A DNA stretch of 64,000 nt from Peribacillus kribbensis DSM 17871 (GCF_000430765.1 NZ_KE387241.1:205617-269616), one strand, 5' to 3'; positions 27,901 to 35,944 are shown, counted from the first letter of the stretch. Notes: generated by a model not told the origin, from the sequence alone. Program-made: numbers and translations.

Positions 27901-28002
27901 GCACATACTTCCTTTTCTATTTCAGGCGCGGGATTCTGCGCTCTTTTTTATTTTTCAGCTTTCATGATTTTAACATACCTGAAATAGGATTTCACATAAA
28001 GC

Positions 28003-28038
28003 AGGAAGCCTTACCGGAACGAAGCGGAAAGGCTTCCT
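28003..28038. terminator. Terminator after DUF6054-like gene
   Basis: AGGAAGCCTT/AAGGCTTCCT 10-bp stem with a long loop, overlapping the last base pairs of the gene ending at 28037. The T-run is weak. Confidence 0.6.
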
Positions 28039-28369
28039 ATTTTTCCACCAGATATGGCTCTAGGACTTCTTCAATGGATCTTGCAAAGTTCTTGCCGGCT
28101 CCCCAATCAACATTAAAGATTCCCTCAGCACTTCCTGCCGAAATACAGCGGACCTTGGTCCTGCCGCTTAGATTCTCTATAATTAGAGTCAAAGCCGCTC
28201 TTCCGCTTGTCCGAAAATAATACCTTTCCAGCACAATCACGCACATCTGCCGTCCATCCTCAGGCTCATGATACTCCTCATGAACCACATCCTGTTCATG
28301 CCTGCTCCTGATCAGCCTTGCACTCTTAAATGGCTCCTGATTCGTATAAAACTCCACCATCTGCTTCAT
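28037..28369 (-). CDS. DUF6054-like protein, 110 residues
   Basis: A longer frame is open upstream to 28615 but runs through a palindrome and another small gene; the ATG at 28369 (MKQMVEFYTNQEPF) is the likely start. The conserved part is VLERYYFRTSGRAALTLII followed by VRCISAGSAEGIFNVDWG, which fits the DUF6054 pattern. No signal peptide or membrane helix is seen. Function unknown. Confidence 0.65.
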   Translation of the reverse strand: MKQMVEFYTNQEPFKSARLIRSRHEQDVVHEEYHEPEDGRQMCVIVLERYYFRTSGRAALTLIIENLSGRTKVRCISAGSAEGIFNVDWGAGKNFARSIEEVLEPYLVEK

Positions 28370-28385
28370 GGGCCCATCTCCTTTT

Positions 28386-28414
28386 GGGGAAATGGGGACA
28401 GTCCCCATTTCCCC
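28386..28414. repeat. Perfect GC-rich palindrome
   Basis: GGGGAAATGGGGAC at 28386-28399 pairs fully with GTCCCCATTTCCCC at 28401-28414 around one base. It sits immediately upstream of the DUF6054-like start codon. Related fragments (GGTCCCCATTTCCCAG) occur near 53221, suggesting a dispersed element. Confidence 0.75.
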
Positions 28415-28508
28415 GTATTTACATTTAATGGTACCATACCTATTGCGGGGCCGGGGTCTGTATCTTACGCTCCATAAAAAAATGCCCACCTGATCGTGGG
28501 CATTTCCT

Positions 28509-28643
28509 TTACGAATCCTGCTTCCCTGCGCCGCCGCGCACGGATTGTGGTGATTCATGCTTTTGTCCTTCGTCAGCTGGTGCAAAAACCTGGTTGTCCT
28601 TCGTGTTTTTTGCACCTTCTGGAAAGTTATCCTTGGTCTTCAT
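28509..28643 (-). CDS. Small hydrophilic protein, 44 residues
   Basis: Begins MKTKDNFPEGAKNTKDNQ and ends RGGAGKQDS, with a GGAGG ribosome binding site 9 nt before the ATG. It is rich in lysine, asparagine, aspartate and glutamine and has no hydrophobic segment. The composition recalls small spore-associated proteins of Bacillaceae, but I do not recognise a family. Confidence 0.6.
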   Translation of the reverse strand: MKTKDNFPEGAKNTKDNQVFAPADEGQKHESPQSVRGGAGKQDS

Positions 28644-28661
28644 ACTCTTTTCCTCCTTGGA

Positions 28662-28850
28662 TTAGCGGAGGCGGCCGGTTGTGCCGTCCTCACCCATAAG
28701 CTGCTCGCCAGCCTTTGGCTTTGCGGCCAGCTTTGAACCGTCTGTATTCCAATCGAGCCCTGCTTCAGTGGAGCCGGTGCTCATCAAGGGCTGGGCAACC
28801 CCCTTCGTTCCGGTGTTATATTCTGGCTGCTTTCCTTTATCCTTCGCCAT
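28662..28850 (-). CDS. Small hydrophilic protein, 62 residues
   Basis: MAKDKGKQPEYNTGTKG and so on, charged and glycine-rich, no cysteine, no membrane segment. TAGGAGG lies at ideal distance from the ATG. It is 18 bp upstream of the 44-residue gene on the same strand, so the two likely form a small operon. Such low-complexity hydrophilic proteins are often linked to spores or desiccation in this group; this is inference only. Confidence 0.65.
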   Translation of the reverse strand: MAKDKGKQPEYNTGTKGVAQPLMSTGSTEAGLDWNTDGSKLAAKPKAGEQLMGEDGTTGRLR

Positions 28851-28995
28851 ATCGTCAGCCTCCTAACTGGATGGTCTTCTAAAAATCCCTTTCTATTATT
28901 TGTCAGCCCTGCCTATCCTATTCAATGTTTTTCCGTTCCCCCATCGGGTAAAGGGATACTACATTTTAACCATCTACACTTAGGAGGTTTTACAA

Positions 28996-29253
28996 ATGGC
29001 TGATTTTACAGATGAACAAAAAGAATACTTTAAGGACCGCGCCGGCACAGATGATGCCAGGTTCCATGTGGTCCCGCATGAGGAGGAAGGCTGGGCAGTA
29101 AAGACCGAAGGCGAGGAAGAGCCCAATCTTACAACCGATTCCAAAGAAGAGGCAGTTAAGGAAGCAAAGCGTCTTGCGGAGGAAGCCGGAACCATGGCCA
29201 TCGTCCATAATGAGCATGGCCGGATTGAAGAGCAGCATAATTTTGAGGAATAA
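28996..29253 (+). CDS. DUF2188 domain protein
   Basis: An 85-residue acidic protein with the DUF2188 pattern: HVVPHEEEGWAVKTEGEEEP near the middle, then a helix with repeated KEA/AKRLAEEAG and IVHNEHGRIEEQHNF at the end. TAGGAGG precedes the ATG. Function of the family is unknown; members are small and widespread. Confidence 0.85.
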   Translation: MADFTDEQKEYFKDRAGTDDARFHVVPHEEEGWAVKTEGEEEPNLTTDSKEEAVKEAKRLAEEAGTMAIVHNEHGRIEEQHNFEE

Positions 29254-29265
29254 CATGCGGGAGGG

Positions 29266-29287
29266 AGCGGCAGTCTGAGCCGTTCTC
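29266..29287 (+). terminator. Terminator after DUF2188 gene
   Basis: GAGCGGC/GCCGTTC hairpin followed by TCTTTTTTA on the plus strand. Confidence 0.65.
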
Positions 29288-29348
29288 TTTTTTATATGTA
29301 TTTCAAGAGTCTCGATCCCTTGAATCAGACGAAATTAAGGCTGAAAAA

Positions 29349-29377
29349 AGAGCCTGCCTCATCGAAGCAAGCTCTCC
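29349..29377 (-). terminator. Terminator after surface protein gene
   Basis: AGAGC(T)TGC/GCA(G)GCTCT hairpin followed by six T on the minus strand, just past the stop codon at 29388. Confidence 0.75.
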
Positions 29378-29387
29378 ATTCCACGCA

Positions 29388-30740
29388 TTACTGCTGCTTA
29401 ACCATTTTCTTTCTAATGACAACAGCTGATCCCAATAGAAGCATGGCTGTTAGGGATGCTTCCAACCAAGGAGCCTGGGAATCTGTTGTTTCACTGGCTC
29501 CGCCCATTCCGGTGTGAGGCATTTGTCCAGGCATAGTCACGGTTTCAAACTTGCCCGGCATTTGGGTGACAATTCCATTGCCCAGAGCCTGACCGACGCC
29601 AAACATGATTTTATAGCCTTCTCTCCATGATTGGTACGTGGCTGCGTAATCACCGGCTACCGCGTTATCAAAGGTTTTCATGACGCTCTGTTCGTGGGCC
29701 ATTACCGCATCCTTAGCCGCTTTAGTCGGCAGCTTTTCTTCGGTTGCTGTTCCAAGGAATGCACCGAAATCATTGGCGAATGTGTCAATCCGATTTTCCA
29801 CATCCTTACGCATATTGTCATCCTTTTTCTTCACAGCCTGTACAAGGTCACTCTGAGCATCAATGTGATTCGGCTGCCATACATTGACAAATTGGTTTCC
29901 GGCCTCAGCCCCGTATATGGAAGAAATAGCGGCTTTAAAGTCTGCTGTATTGGCATCCTGAGCCCAGTTCACGAAGTCAAAGTCCTTGGATCCAGCATAT
30001 TCCTTCTGCATTTCCATAGTAGCCAGCGCAAAGTGCTCGGCCGCCAGACGGTTAAGGGCTGATCTCAAATCACCCGCGGCTGTATCCGGCTTACTCCCTT
30101 TAAATTTATCCGGCATCTGTGCCGTGATAGCTGATGATAAAGCCTTACTCACATCAAACATTTGCTTGAAGCCTTCGCGGTATGTTTGGTATGTTCCTTT
30201 ATAATCACCTGCCACATAGTCATCAAATGCCTTCTGGACTAAATTTTCATGGGTGCGCAGAGCCTGCATGGCTCCCTGCTGCGGCAGCTTTCCGCCTGTC
30301 GCTGCTGCCAGGAATGCCGAGAAGTCCTTCACGAATTTGTCTACCCCCATCTTTGCCTGGTCCTCAGCATTCTGGTCATCGGATTTTACAGCCATGGCAT
30401 AATCATCTGTCGCATTGTTATGAGCCCTGAAGATTCGTTCAAATTCAGCTGCACCCTTTTCCCCGTAGAGCGATGCAATCGCCGGCTGCATATCCAGCGC
30501 ATTTTGGTCAAGCGCCTTCATCGCTTCCTCTGCATTTGGTGCTCCATCATACGCACTCGTCATTGCTGCAAACGCTAAAGCAAAGTGTTCAGATAAAAGC
30601 TGGTCAAGGGATGCCCTTAGATCCACAGCCGGTGTATTCACAGTAGGCGGTGCGGTTGCTGCGCTGGTCATAGTCGGAAATAAAAGGCTCATTCCAAGTA
30701 CAGGTGCTGCCATCTTTTTAAGATTTTTATTTAGTTTCAT
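29388..30740 (-). CDS. Cell-wall-anchored surface protein with two helical repeats
   Basis: A 450-residue exported protein. It has a signal peptide (1-27), two homologous domains of about 170 residues (about 40-215 and 222-400), and a C-terminal sorting signal MPHTG (407-411) followed by a hydrophobic helix and RKKMVKQQ tail. Each repeat opens with the shared pattern DLRxxLxxLxxEHFALAxxxM and has HE..V.KxFDxxVAGDYxxTYQ near its end. Similar repeats occur in Bacillus proteins often labelled copper amine oxidase-like, but no oxidase motif is present. MPHTG is an LPxTG variant, so a sortase should link it to the wall; one is encoded 1.7 kb away. Four promoter-like motifs lie upstream. Confidence 0.82.
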   Translation of the reverse strand: MKLNKNLKKMAAPVLGMSLLFPTMTSAATAPPTVNTPAVDLRASLDQLLSEHFALAFAAMTSAYDGAPNAEEAMKALDQNALDMQPAIASLYGEKGAAEFERIFRAHNNATDDYAMAVKSDDQNAEDQAKMGVDKFVKDFSAFLAAATGGKLPQQGAMQALRTHENLVQKAFDDYVAGDYKGTYQTYREGFKQMFDVSKALSSAITAQMPDKFKGSKPDTAAGDLRSALNRLAAEHFALATMEMQKEYAGSKDFDFVNWAQDANTADFKAAISSIYGAEAGNQFVNVWQPNHIDAQSDLVQAVKKKDDNMRKDVENRIDTFANDFGAFLGTATEEKLPTKAAKDAVMAHEQSVMKTFDNAVAGDYAATYQSWREGYKIMFGVGQALGNGIVTQMPGKFETVTMPGQMPHTGMGGASETTDSQAPWLEASLTAMLLLGSAVVIRKKMVKQQ

Positions 30741-30776
30741 AATCGAATCTCTCCTCTTTTGTTTTTAATTTTATTA

Positions 30777-31134
30777 GCAAACGATGCAATCTTTTTTTTG
30801 GATTAATATTTTTCTAAGAATTCTGTCTTTTAAACCTCCTTTGTATCCCTTCTTTCATATCTGTCTCGTAAACAAATTGGTTTATCTGCAGCAATTAAAT
30901 TCTTCATTTCCCTTTTTAGTCTGTGTCTAGTAAACGATGAAGCTTTTGATTTGGATCACTTTTTTTAAAAGTTTTTTCAGCCGGTAAATGTTGGTGCTTT
31001 TCAGCTTTTGTCTAGTAAACGAAGGCACTTTTGATTTGGATCACTTTTTTAAAAAAAGTTTTTAATTTTAAAAGAGATCACCTTCCCTTTTAGCTTTTAT
31101 GATCAATAAACGAAGCAGCGTTCTTTCTGGATCA
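30777..31134 (-). promoter_or_regulatory. Four tandem ECF-like promoter motifs
   Basis: On the minus strand four motifs have the form TGATCC (or TAATCC), exactly 16 nt, then CGTTTAC-like. The downstream/upstream boxes are 30777-30783/30800-30805, 30930-30936/30953-30958, 31015-31021/31038-31043 and 31106-31112/31129-31134. They all point toward the surface protein gene. A fifth copy with the same spacing fronts the sortase gene. The bipartite form with conserved spacing suggests recognition by an ECF sigma factor. Confidence 0.65.
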
Positions 31135-31293
31135 ACTATTTCATAAATTTTTTTAGCTTTTTTTGCTGGGATAGGATTCAGGTGAGAGGATGGAAGGATA
31201 TGTAGTCTGTTTCCGGCTTCGGAAGATACGGAACCAGAGTGAAATTTTTTACGAATAATGTTATATTGGTGGAGCAGACAAAAAAACTTGAAG

Positions 31294-31701
31294 GTGATTA
31301 ACATTATAGAAATCAAAACATCCCCTCTCAGTGATGGGGAATTCAATAGAGGCGTGTTTGCTACCGTTGATATAGCAAAGGGCGAGCTCATCCATGAAGC
31401 GCCGGTCATCCCTTACCCCAATGTCGAGCATATGCTGATTGAGCATACGGTACTTAGTGATTATGTGTTTGAATACGGCAAAAACCACTCTGCCATCGTG
31501 CTTGGATATGGAATGCTGTTCAACCATTCATACACCCCAAATGCTACGTATGACATTCACTTTGAGAGCCATACATTTAAGTTTTATGCTTACACAGATA
31601 TAAAAGCTGGAGAAGAGATCTTAATCAATTATAATGGCGATGTGGATGACAAGGAGCCGCTATGGTTTGATAAAGAGAAGGAAGAAAAGGAAAATACCTA
31701 A
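31294..31701 (+). CDS. SET-domain protein
   Basis: About 135 residues forming a compact SET domain: RGVFATVDIAKGELIHEAP at the start, the knot motif YGMLFNHSYTPNATYDI and the closing AYTDIKAGEEILINYNG. SET proteins are lysine methyltransferases; small bacterial ones methylate unknown targets. The start is uncertain: the frame is open from 31258, GTG at 31294 gives the best domain boundary but has only a weak ribosome binding site. It lies between the surface protein and sortase genes on the opposite strand. Confidence 0.8.
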   Translation: MINIIEIKTSPLSDGEFNRGVFATVDIAKGELIHEAPVIPYPNVEHMLIEHTVLSDYVFEYGKNHSAIVLGYGMLFNHSYTPNATYDIHFESHTFKFYAYTDIKAGEEILINYNGDVDDKEPLWFDKEKEEKENT

Positions 31702-31906
31702 TGAGCAAGCCCTGGACAATCACATGATCCATGGGCTTTTTTGTTGGAGACTTTTCACGCTTTTGAAAAATAGTAATCTTCACCCTTCGGTCCTTCCAAG
31801 GATTAGAGTCAGACCCCAGGTAAACTTCCGTTACACAAAAGATTAAAGATTCAAAAAAAGGGTATTAAATGAAGAAGGGAAAATACTTTTTAACGGAGGG
31901 GTATTT

Positions 31907-32209
31907 ATGAAAAAGCTAACTTCGACTATTCTCATGGGATCAATGGTTTCAGCAGGAACTGCAGCGCTGCTTCTTGCAGCCTATAAAAAACGCAACGGAA
32001 ATGTCGAGGTCCTCGAGGACTTGGATATGAGAAACAGCGGCAAACTTGATGAAATGGAAAGTGTGGATGCAGATAAGGTTCCTGAAGAACAAGGTCTAAC
32101 ACAGCTTGACTCGACATATCGAAATGAATGGGTAGCCAATGGATTCCCGCAGACTCACCAGGAAATGAAGGAATTAGAGGAAGCAGAAAAAGAGGATACA
32201 CTTAAATAA
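31907..32209 (+). CDS. Small membrane-anchored acidic protein
   Basis: A 100-residue protein with an N-terminal hydrophobic helix (residues 5-25) followed by a basic KKR and a long acidic tail. AACGGAGG precedes the ATG and a strong terminator follows, so it is a real single-gene unit. The end NGFPQTHQEMKELEEAEK has no family I recognise. It could be anchored by the helix with the tail outside the membrane or be a lipid-free secreted protein. Confidence 0.65.
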   Translation: MKKLTSTILMGSMVSAGTAALLLAAYKKRNGNVEVLEDLDMRNSGKLDEMESVDADKVPEEQGLTQLDSTYRNEWVANGFPQTHQEMKELEEAEKEDTLK

Positions 32210-32220
32210 CAGCAGCTAGC

Positions 32221-32238
32221 CCGCCTTCGAAAAGGCGG
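32221..32238 (+). terminator. Rho-independent terminator
   Basis: CCGCCTT/AAGGCGG stem with a CGAA loop and seven T on the plus strand, right after the small acidic protein gene. Confidence 0.92.
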
Positions 32239-32390
32239 TTTTTTTCTGTTTATATGATTCGAACCTTTGGGTAAAGCGGCCAATCGAATTTTTCCGCTTA
32301 TAACTGCTTCTTCAGCTTCCTCTATGTAAACGTTAGCCGGAAATCCTCCGCCTATGTTTTCTTATATCTACACATTTACACGAAAAAAAA

Positions 32391-32404
32391 GCCCTCAATA
32401 GGGC
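32391..32404 (-). terminator. Terminator after sortase gene
   Basis: GCCCT/AGGGC stem with a CAAT loop and eight T on the minus strand, immediately past the stop codon at 32406. Confidence 0.85.
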
Positions 32405-32405
32405 C

Positions 32406-33380
32406 TCACTGACTTTTCACCACTGCGCTCGGCTTGGATTCCTTTCCGAATAAATCAACGGCAGTTACATAGAACTCTGCAGCAGGATCATCAGAAACGG
32501 TGAAGCTCTTCCTTTCCATGGAGGAAATGCTTTTGACCCACTTTACGTCTCCGTTCTGCCCTTTTTGATAGATTCTGTATCCGATTACGGACTCTTCCCT
32601 TACTGCATGCCAGGTCAAAAAACTCCCCGTGAGCATGATACTTCCGGGTGTAATCGGAGCTTTGCCAGCGGTCATACCCTGGTCCTCCTTCAGAGTCGTA
32701 TAGACGACGAGACGTTCCTGGTGGGTACCTTTACTACGGTCAAAAAGACCGGTACAGGTAATCAGATTCAGCCTCTGCTTGTCCCTTTTCCCGAAGATCT
32801 CCTCAACCGGCGCATTTTCATATGGATAACTCTTTTTCTCCTGGACCACAAAGATCATTTTTTTATCGTTCTTGTCAAAGAGAGTAATTTCATCTCCAGC
32901 CGTTAATTCCTTCAGGCGAAAAAAAACGGCCGGCCCCGTTTTATTGTCCACATGGCCGTCAATCACGGCACTACCCAGTTCTCCGGGCTTGGTGCCGGGT
33001 TCAAACCAGGCAGCATTCTTATCATTGGTTGGAACTCCCATCTGTTTATTTTTCAGAAGTCCTGTCTTTTCAATTTTCGCATCCATTTTGAGCTTTGGTA
33101 TCAAAAGTCTGTATGGCACAATTCCCTCATTATTCATCATTTGGATACGCTCCAATTCCAAGCGTTTTTTCAATAGCGGCTCTGCGTCCTTTTCTAGAAG
33201 GCCGAATTCTTTAAAGACAGAATCCTGGGAGAGCTGCGCCGTCTCTTTTAGCTGTGTCTTCGTGTTCCGTCCAGCTTCAGCATGTACAGATTTTACGGCC
33301 GGATCTCTCTCCTGCTGGCAGGCACTGAGCAGCATGCCGGACAGGCACACTGCCCCGAGCCAGATTCTTCTTTGTTTCAT
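32406..33380 (-). CDS. Lipoprotein sortase with C-terminal fibronectin-III-like domain
   Basis: A 324-residue protein. The N-terminus is a lipoprotein signal peptide with lipobox LLSAC (Cys21), so the enzyme is probably tethered by lipid rather than by a helix. Residues about 90-230 are a class D/F-like sortase domain with catalytic His143 (VIDGHVD), Cys209 (LNLITCTG) and Arg223 (ERLVVYT). Residues about 240-324 look like a fibronectin type III domain (SIMLTGSFLTWHAVREE, then GYRIYQKG and FYVTAVDLFGKESKPS), which is unusual for a sortase. The likely substrate is the MPHTG protein at 29388. A matching promoter motif lies 35 bp upstream. Confidence 0.85.
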   Translation of the reverse strand: MKQRRIWLGAVCLSGMLLSACQQERDPAVKSVHAEAGRNTKTQLKETAQLSQDSVFKEFGLLEKDAEPLLKKRLELERIQMMNNEGIVPYRLLIPKLKMDAKIEKTGLLKNKQMGVPTNDKNAAWFEPGTKPGELGSAVIDGHVDNKTGPAVFFRLKELTAGDEITLFDKNDKKMIFVVQEKKSYPYENAPVEEIFGKRDKQRLNLITCTGLFDRSKGTHQERLVVYTTLKEDQGMTAGKAPITPGSIMLTGSFLTWHAVREESVIGYRIYQKGQNGDVKWVKSISSMERKSFTVSDDPAAEFYVTAVDLFGKESKPSAVVKSQ

Positions 33381-33414
33381 CTTGACACCTCCGAGAATAC
33401 GTTCGTTTTATAAA

Positions 33415-33443
33415 GCTAACGTTAGACAGCGAAGATTGGATCA
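33415..33443 (-). promoter_or_regulatory. ECF-like promoter motif of the sortase gene
   Basis: Minus-strand TGATCC (33438-33443), 16 nt spacer, CGTTAGC (33415-33421). It has the same spacing and almost the same boxes as the four copies upstream of the surface protein gene and leaves a leader of about 30 nt with a GGAGG site. Confidence 0.6.
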
Positions 33444-33493
33444 CTTTTCAAAATAAAAAGGTATAATTAGGTAAAAAGTTCAGGGGGCATACA

Positions 33494-34159
33494 ATGGATC
33501 AAAAAACGTGGACCGATGTTGATGTGTATTTCGAATCAAAGCTGATCAAGGAAGACAAAGTATTGGAGGAAGTCAGCAGGGCCAATTTGACTGCCGGGCT
33601 GCCCCCCATTGATGTAGCGCCCAATCAGGGTAAGCTGCTCCATCTTCTGGCCAGGATGAAGAAGTCAAAGAATATACTTGAAATCGGCACCCTGGGCGGA
33701 TATAGCACCATCTGGCTTGCCCGCGCTCTTGCTGAAGGAGGCCGGCTAGTCACCCTGGAATATGAAGAAAAGCATGCGGAAATAGCAAGAAAGAATATCA
33801 TAAGGGCAGGACTGGCCGACTCTGTAGAAATTATTGTAGGCGCGGCGCTGAATACGCTTCCACATCTCCTTGCACAAGGCAGGACCTTCGACTTTATTTT
33901 CATCGATGCGGATAAGCCCAATAATCCACATTATCTTGAATGGGCCCTGAAGCTTAGCCAGCCAGGCGCTGTCATTGTAGGGGACAATGTGGTACGGCAG
34001 GGCTGTGTTACGGATGGAGGCTCGGATGATCCCAAAATCCAGGGAGTCAGGGAATTCATAGATCTGCTGGCAAGGGACCCCCGCATTGATTCGACTGCCA
34101 TCCAGACAGTCGGCAGCAAGGGTTATGATGGTTTTGCGATGGGAATTGTAAAGGAATAA
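33494..34159 (+). CDS. SAM-dependent O-methyltransferase (YrrM/COMT-like)
   Basis: A 221-residue soluble enzyme of the catechol/caffeoyl-CoA O-methyltransferase family. SAM-binding motif I is ILEIGTLGGYSTIWLA, followed by LVTLEYEEKHAEIARKN, and the metal-site aspartate region is FDFIFIDADKPNN with a later GAVIVGDNVV. CAGGGGGC precedes the ATG. It is monocistronic with a terminator. Small aromatic or hydroxyl substrates are typical; the actual one is unknown. Confidence 0.9.
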   Translation: MDQKTWTDVDVYFESKLIKEDKVLEEVSRANLTAGLPPIDVAPNQGKLLHLLARMKKSKNILEIGTLGGYSTIWLARALAEGGRLVTLEYEEKHAEIARKNIIRAGLADSVEIIVGAALNTLPHLLAQGRTFDFIFIDADKPNNPHYLEWALKLSQPGAVIVGDNVVRQGCVTDGGSDDPKIQGVREFIDLLARDPRIDSTAIQTVGSKGYDGFAMGIVKE

Positions 34160-34166
34160 ATGAAGT

Positions 34167-34184
34167 GCCCGCATGTTTGCGGGC
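34167..34184 (+). terminator. Terminator after O-methyltransferase gene
   Basis: GCCCGCA/TGCGGGC stem with a 4-nt loop and TTTTTG on the plus strand. Confidence 0.9.
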
Positions 34185-34294
34185 TTTTTGATGTACCCCC
34201 AAACTTACAAATGTTTGAAATCCTTCTCCCCGTGGAAAACCTTCTGTAAATACCTGCCTTTTCCGGTATACACTCAAAGAAATGAGGTAATAAA

Positions 34295-34717
34295 ATGATT
34301 CCTATTCAAACCAAGCTAGACAGCAGGCGCTATACGCTTGGGACTTTAAAGGATGCCCTGCGGCCTATAGGCTTTGTCGTCGGAGACAACTGGGAATACG
34401 ATCATGCACACCTGGACTATAAAGTCGATGATCAGCAAGGCGACCAGCCGTATATCCGGATTCCCTTTGCCGCCCTGGATGATTCTCTCGAGGACGACCG
34501 CACTACCATCAAGCTCGGAACCCCATTCCTGCTAGAGCATGAGTTTAAAACAGATGTGGATGAAGATGGAAACATCGGGGCCGCAGCAACGGGACTCAAT
34601 CAATTTAAGGAACCGGATGATGAGGATGCACCATTCCCTGATGAGTACAAGGACTTCAGTTTGCGGATCATGGAGCAGGTGGAATCAGCTCTTGAAGGGA
34701 AACAAGTGATGGAGTAA
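34295..34717 (+). CDS. YugN-like protein
   Basis: A 140-residue soluble protein matching the YugN family of Bacillaceae. Typical segments are LRPIGFVVGDNWEYDHAHLD, a YIRIPFAALD strand and FLLEHEFKTDVDEDG. Function is unknown. AATGAGGT lies before the ATG. It forms its own unit between two terminators. Confidence 0.85.
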   Translation: MIPIQTKLDSRRYTLGTLKDALRPIGFVVGDNWEYDHAHLDYKVDDQQGDQPYIRIPFAALDDSLEDDRTTIKLGTPFLLEHEFKTDVDEDGNIGAAATGLNQFKEPDDEDAPFPDEYKDFSLRIMEQVESALEGKQVME

Positions 34718-34843
34718 GGACAGCTGCTGGTGGCGGCTGTTTTTTCTAATTGGTCAGATATAGATATATACTTCATACTCTTAATGAACCACCAATCACG
34801 GCCAGGAACCTAAAGATGTGTTTCTCATGCCCGGGACAACAGC

Positions 34844-34873
34844 AAAGAGACGGGCACCTTTGCCCGTCTCTTT
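34844..34873 (-). terminator. Terminator-like hairpin after dagK
   Basis: Perfect 13-bp stem AAAGAGACGGGCA/TGCCCGTCTCTTT with a 4-nt loop. The T-run on the minus strand is interrupted. Confidence 0.75.
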
Positions 34874-34881
34874 AACGTGTT

Positions 34882-35796
34882 CTATTCCACTATATCCTCA
34901 ACCGGCAGCATCACTTTCGGTACAAAAAAGTCGAAGTGGCGGTACAGATTCACAAATTCGGCTGGTGCGTCTCCGCCGTATTCTCCGTCAAGGTTCAGCT
35001 GCATGCGCTCTTTGGTATGCACTTTGATCCGGTTTGCTTTCACGTAGATAATGTGAGAATCAGTTAAATGTTCTCCCCTGATGGCAAGGCTGGCAATCCG
35101 GATGAAGTCGGCCAGATTGGCTTTCTTCAGGATCAATAAGGTGAACATCCCATCATTCAATGATGCATCCGGGGCAAGGCGCTCAAATCCGCCTACCGAG
35201 TTTGTATTGGCTGCTAAAAATAGCATGATTTCGCCTTCGAAGATTTTCCCATCATACTCAATGGAAACCTCGGTCGCTTTAATGGAAGGCAGCATTTCCA
35301 TGCCTTTTAGGTAATACGCCAGCTGGCCGAGTACGGTTTTCAGCTTGCTGGGAACTTCGTAGGTAAGTTCGGTCAGCCTTCCTCCGCCAGCTATATTTAT
35401 GAAATAACGGTCATTCATTTTTCCGATATCAATGGCCATTGTCTGTCCTTCGGCAATGATGTCCGCTGCCGCTTCCACGTTTCTTGGAATTTTCAAGGCA
35501 CGTGCAAAGTCATTGGTGGTGCCGACCGGAATGATCCCAACCTTTGGACGCACAGGTGCATCCGCCAGGCCGTTGATTACTTCATTGATTGTTCCGTCCC
35601 CTCCGGCAGCAATGACGACATCATATCCCCGTTCGATGGCAAGCCTGGCAGCTTCCGTAGCATCTCCTTCGCCAGTTGTAGCGTGGCAGGACGTTTCATA
35701 GCCGGCTCTCTCTAATTTAACCAGCACCTCTGGCAGATGCTTTTTAAAAAGCTCTCTGCCTGATGTTGGATTATAAATGATTCTTGCTCTTTTCAT
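34882..35796 (-). CDS. dagK: Diacylglycerol kinase
   Basis: A 304-residue lipid kinase of the DagK/YegS family. It recycles diacylglycerol from lipoteichoic acid synthesis to phosphatidic acid with ATP. Visible motifs are IIYNPTSGRE, the nucleotide-binding VVIAAGGDGTINEVINGL and GIIPVGTTNDFARAL, and the structural-metal region around APDASLNDGMF. Length matches B. subtilis DagK (YerQ). In B. subtilis the gene is followed by the RlmCD gene; here a RlmCD-type gene is 7 kb away on the same strand with other genes between. Confidence 0.92.
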   Translation of the reverse strand: MKRARIIYNPTSGRELFKKHLPEVLVKLERAGYETSCHATTGEGDATEAARLAIERGYDVVIAAGGDGTINEVINGLADAPVRPKVGIIPVGTTNDFARALKIPRNVEAAADIIAEGQTMAIDIGKMNDRYFINIAGGGRLTELTYEVPSKLKTVLGQLAYYLKGMEMLPSIKATEVSIEYDGKIFEGEIMLFLAANTNSVGGFERLAPDASLNDGMFTLLILKKANLADFIRIASLAIRGEHLTDSHIIYVKANRIKVHTKERMQLNLDGEYGGDAPAEFVNLYRHFDFFVPKVMLPVEDIVE

Positions 35797-35944
35797 TTTC
35801 CATCATCCTATTTCTTTAATTCAAAGGGCCATTTACATTACGCGGCGGTGTTTTCCATTTAATATATTAAACCTCGGATATGAGTAAAGCAACTTTCTGA
35901 CAACTCAGGAAAAAGAACAAGCGGTAACCATGGTAATTCTACTG

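Noticed and set aside
30741-31257. Riboswitch or structured leader before the surface protein gene
   Set aside because: The recurring sequence is a bipartite box with fixed spacing rather than paired stems, so promoters explain it better.
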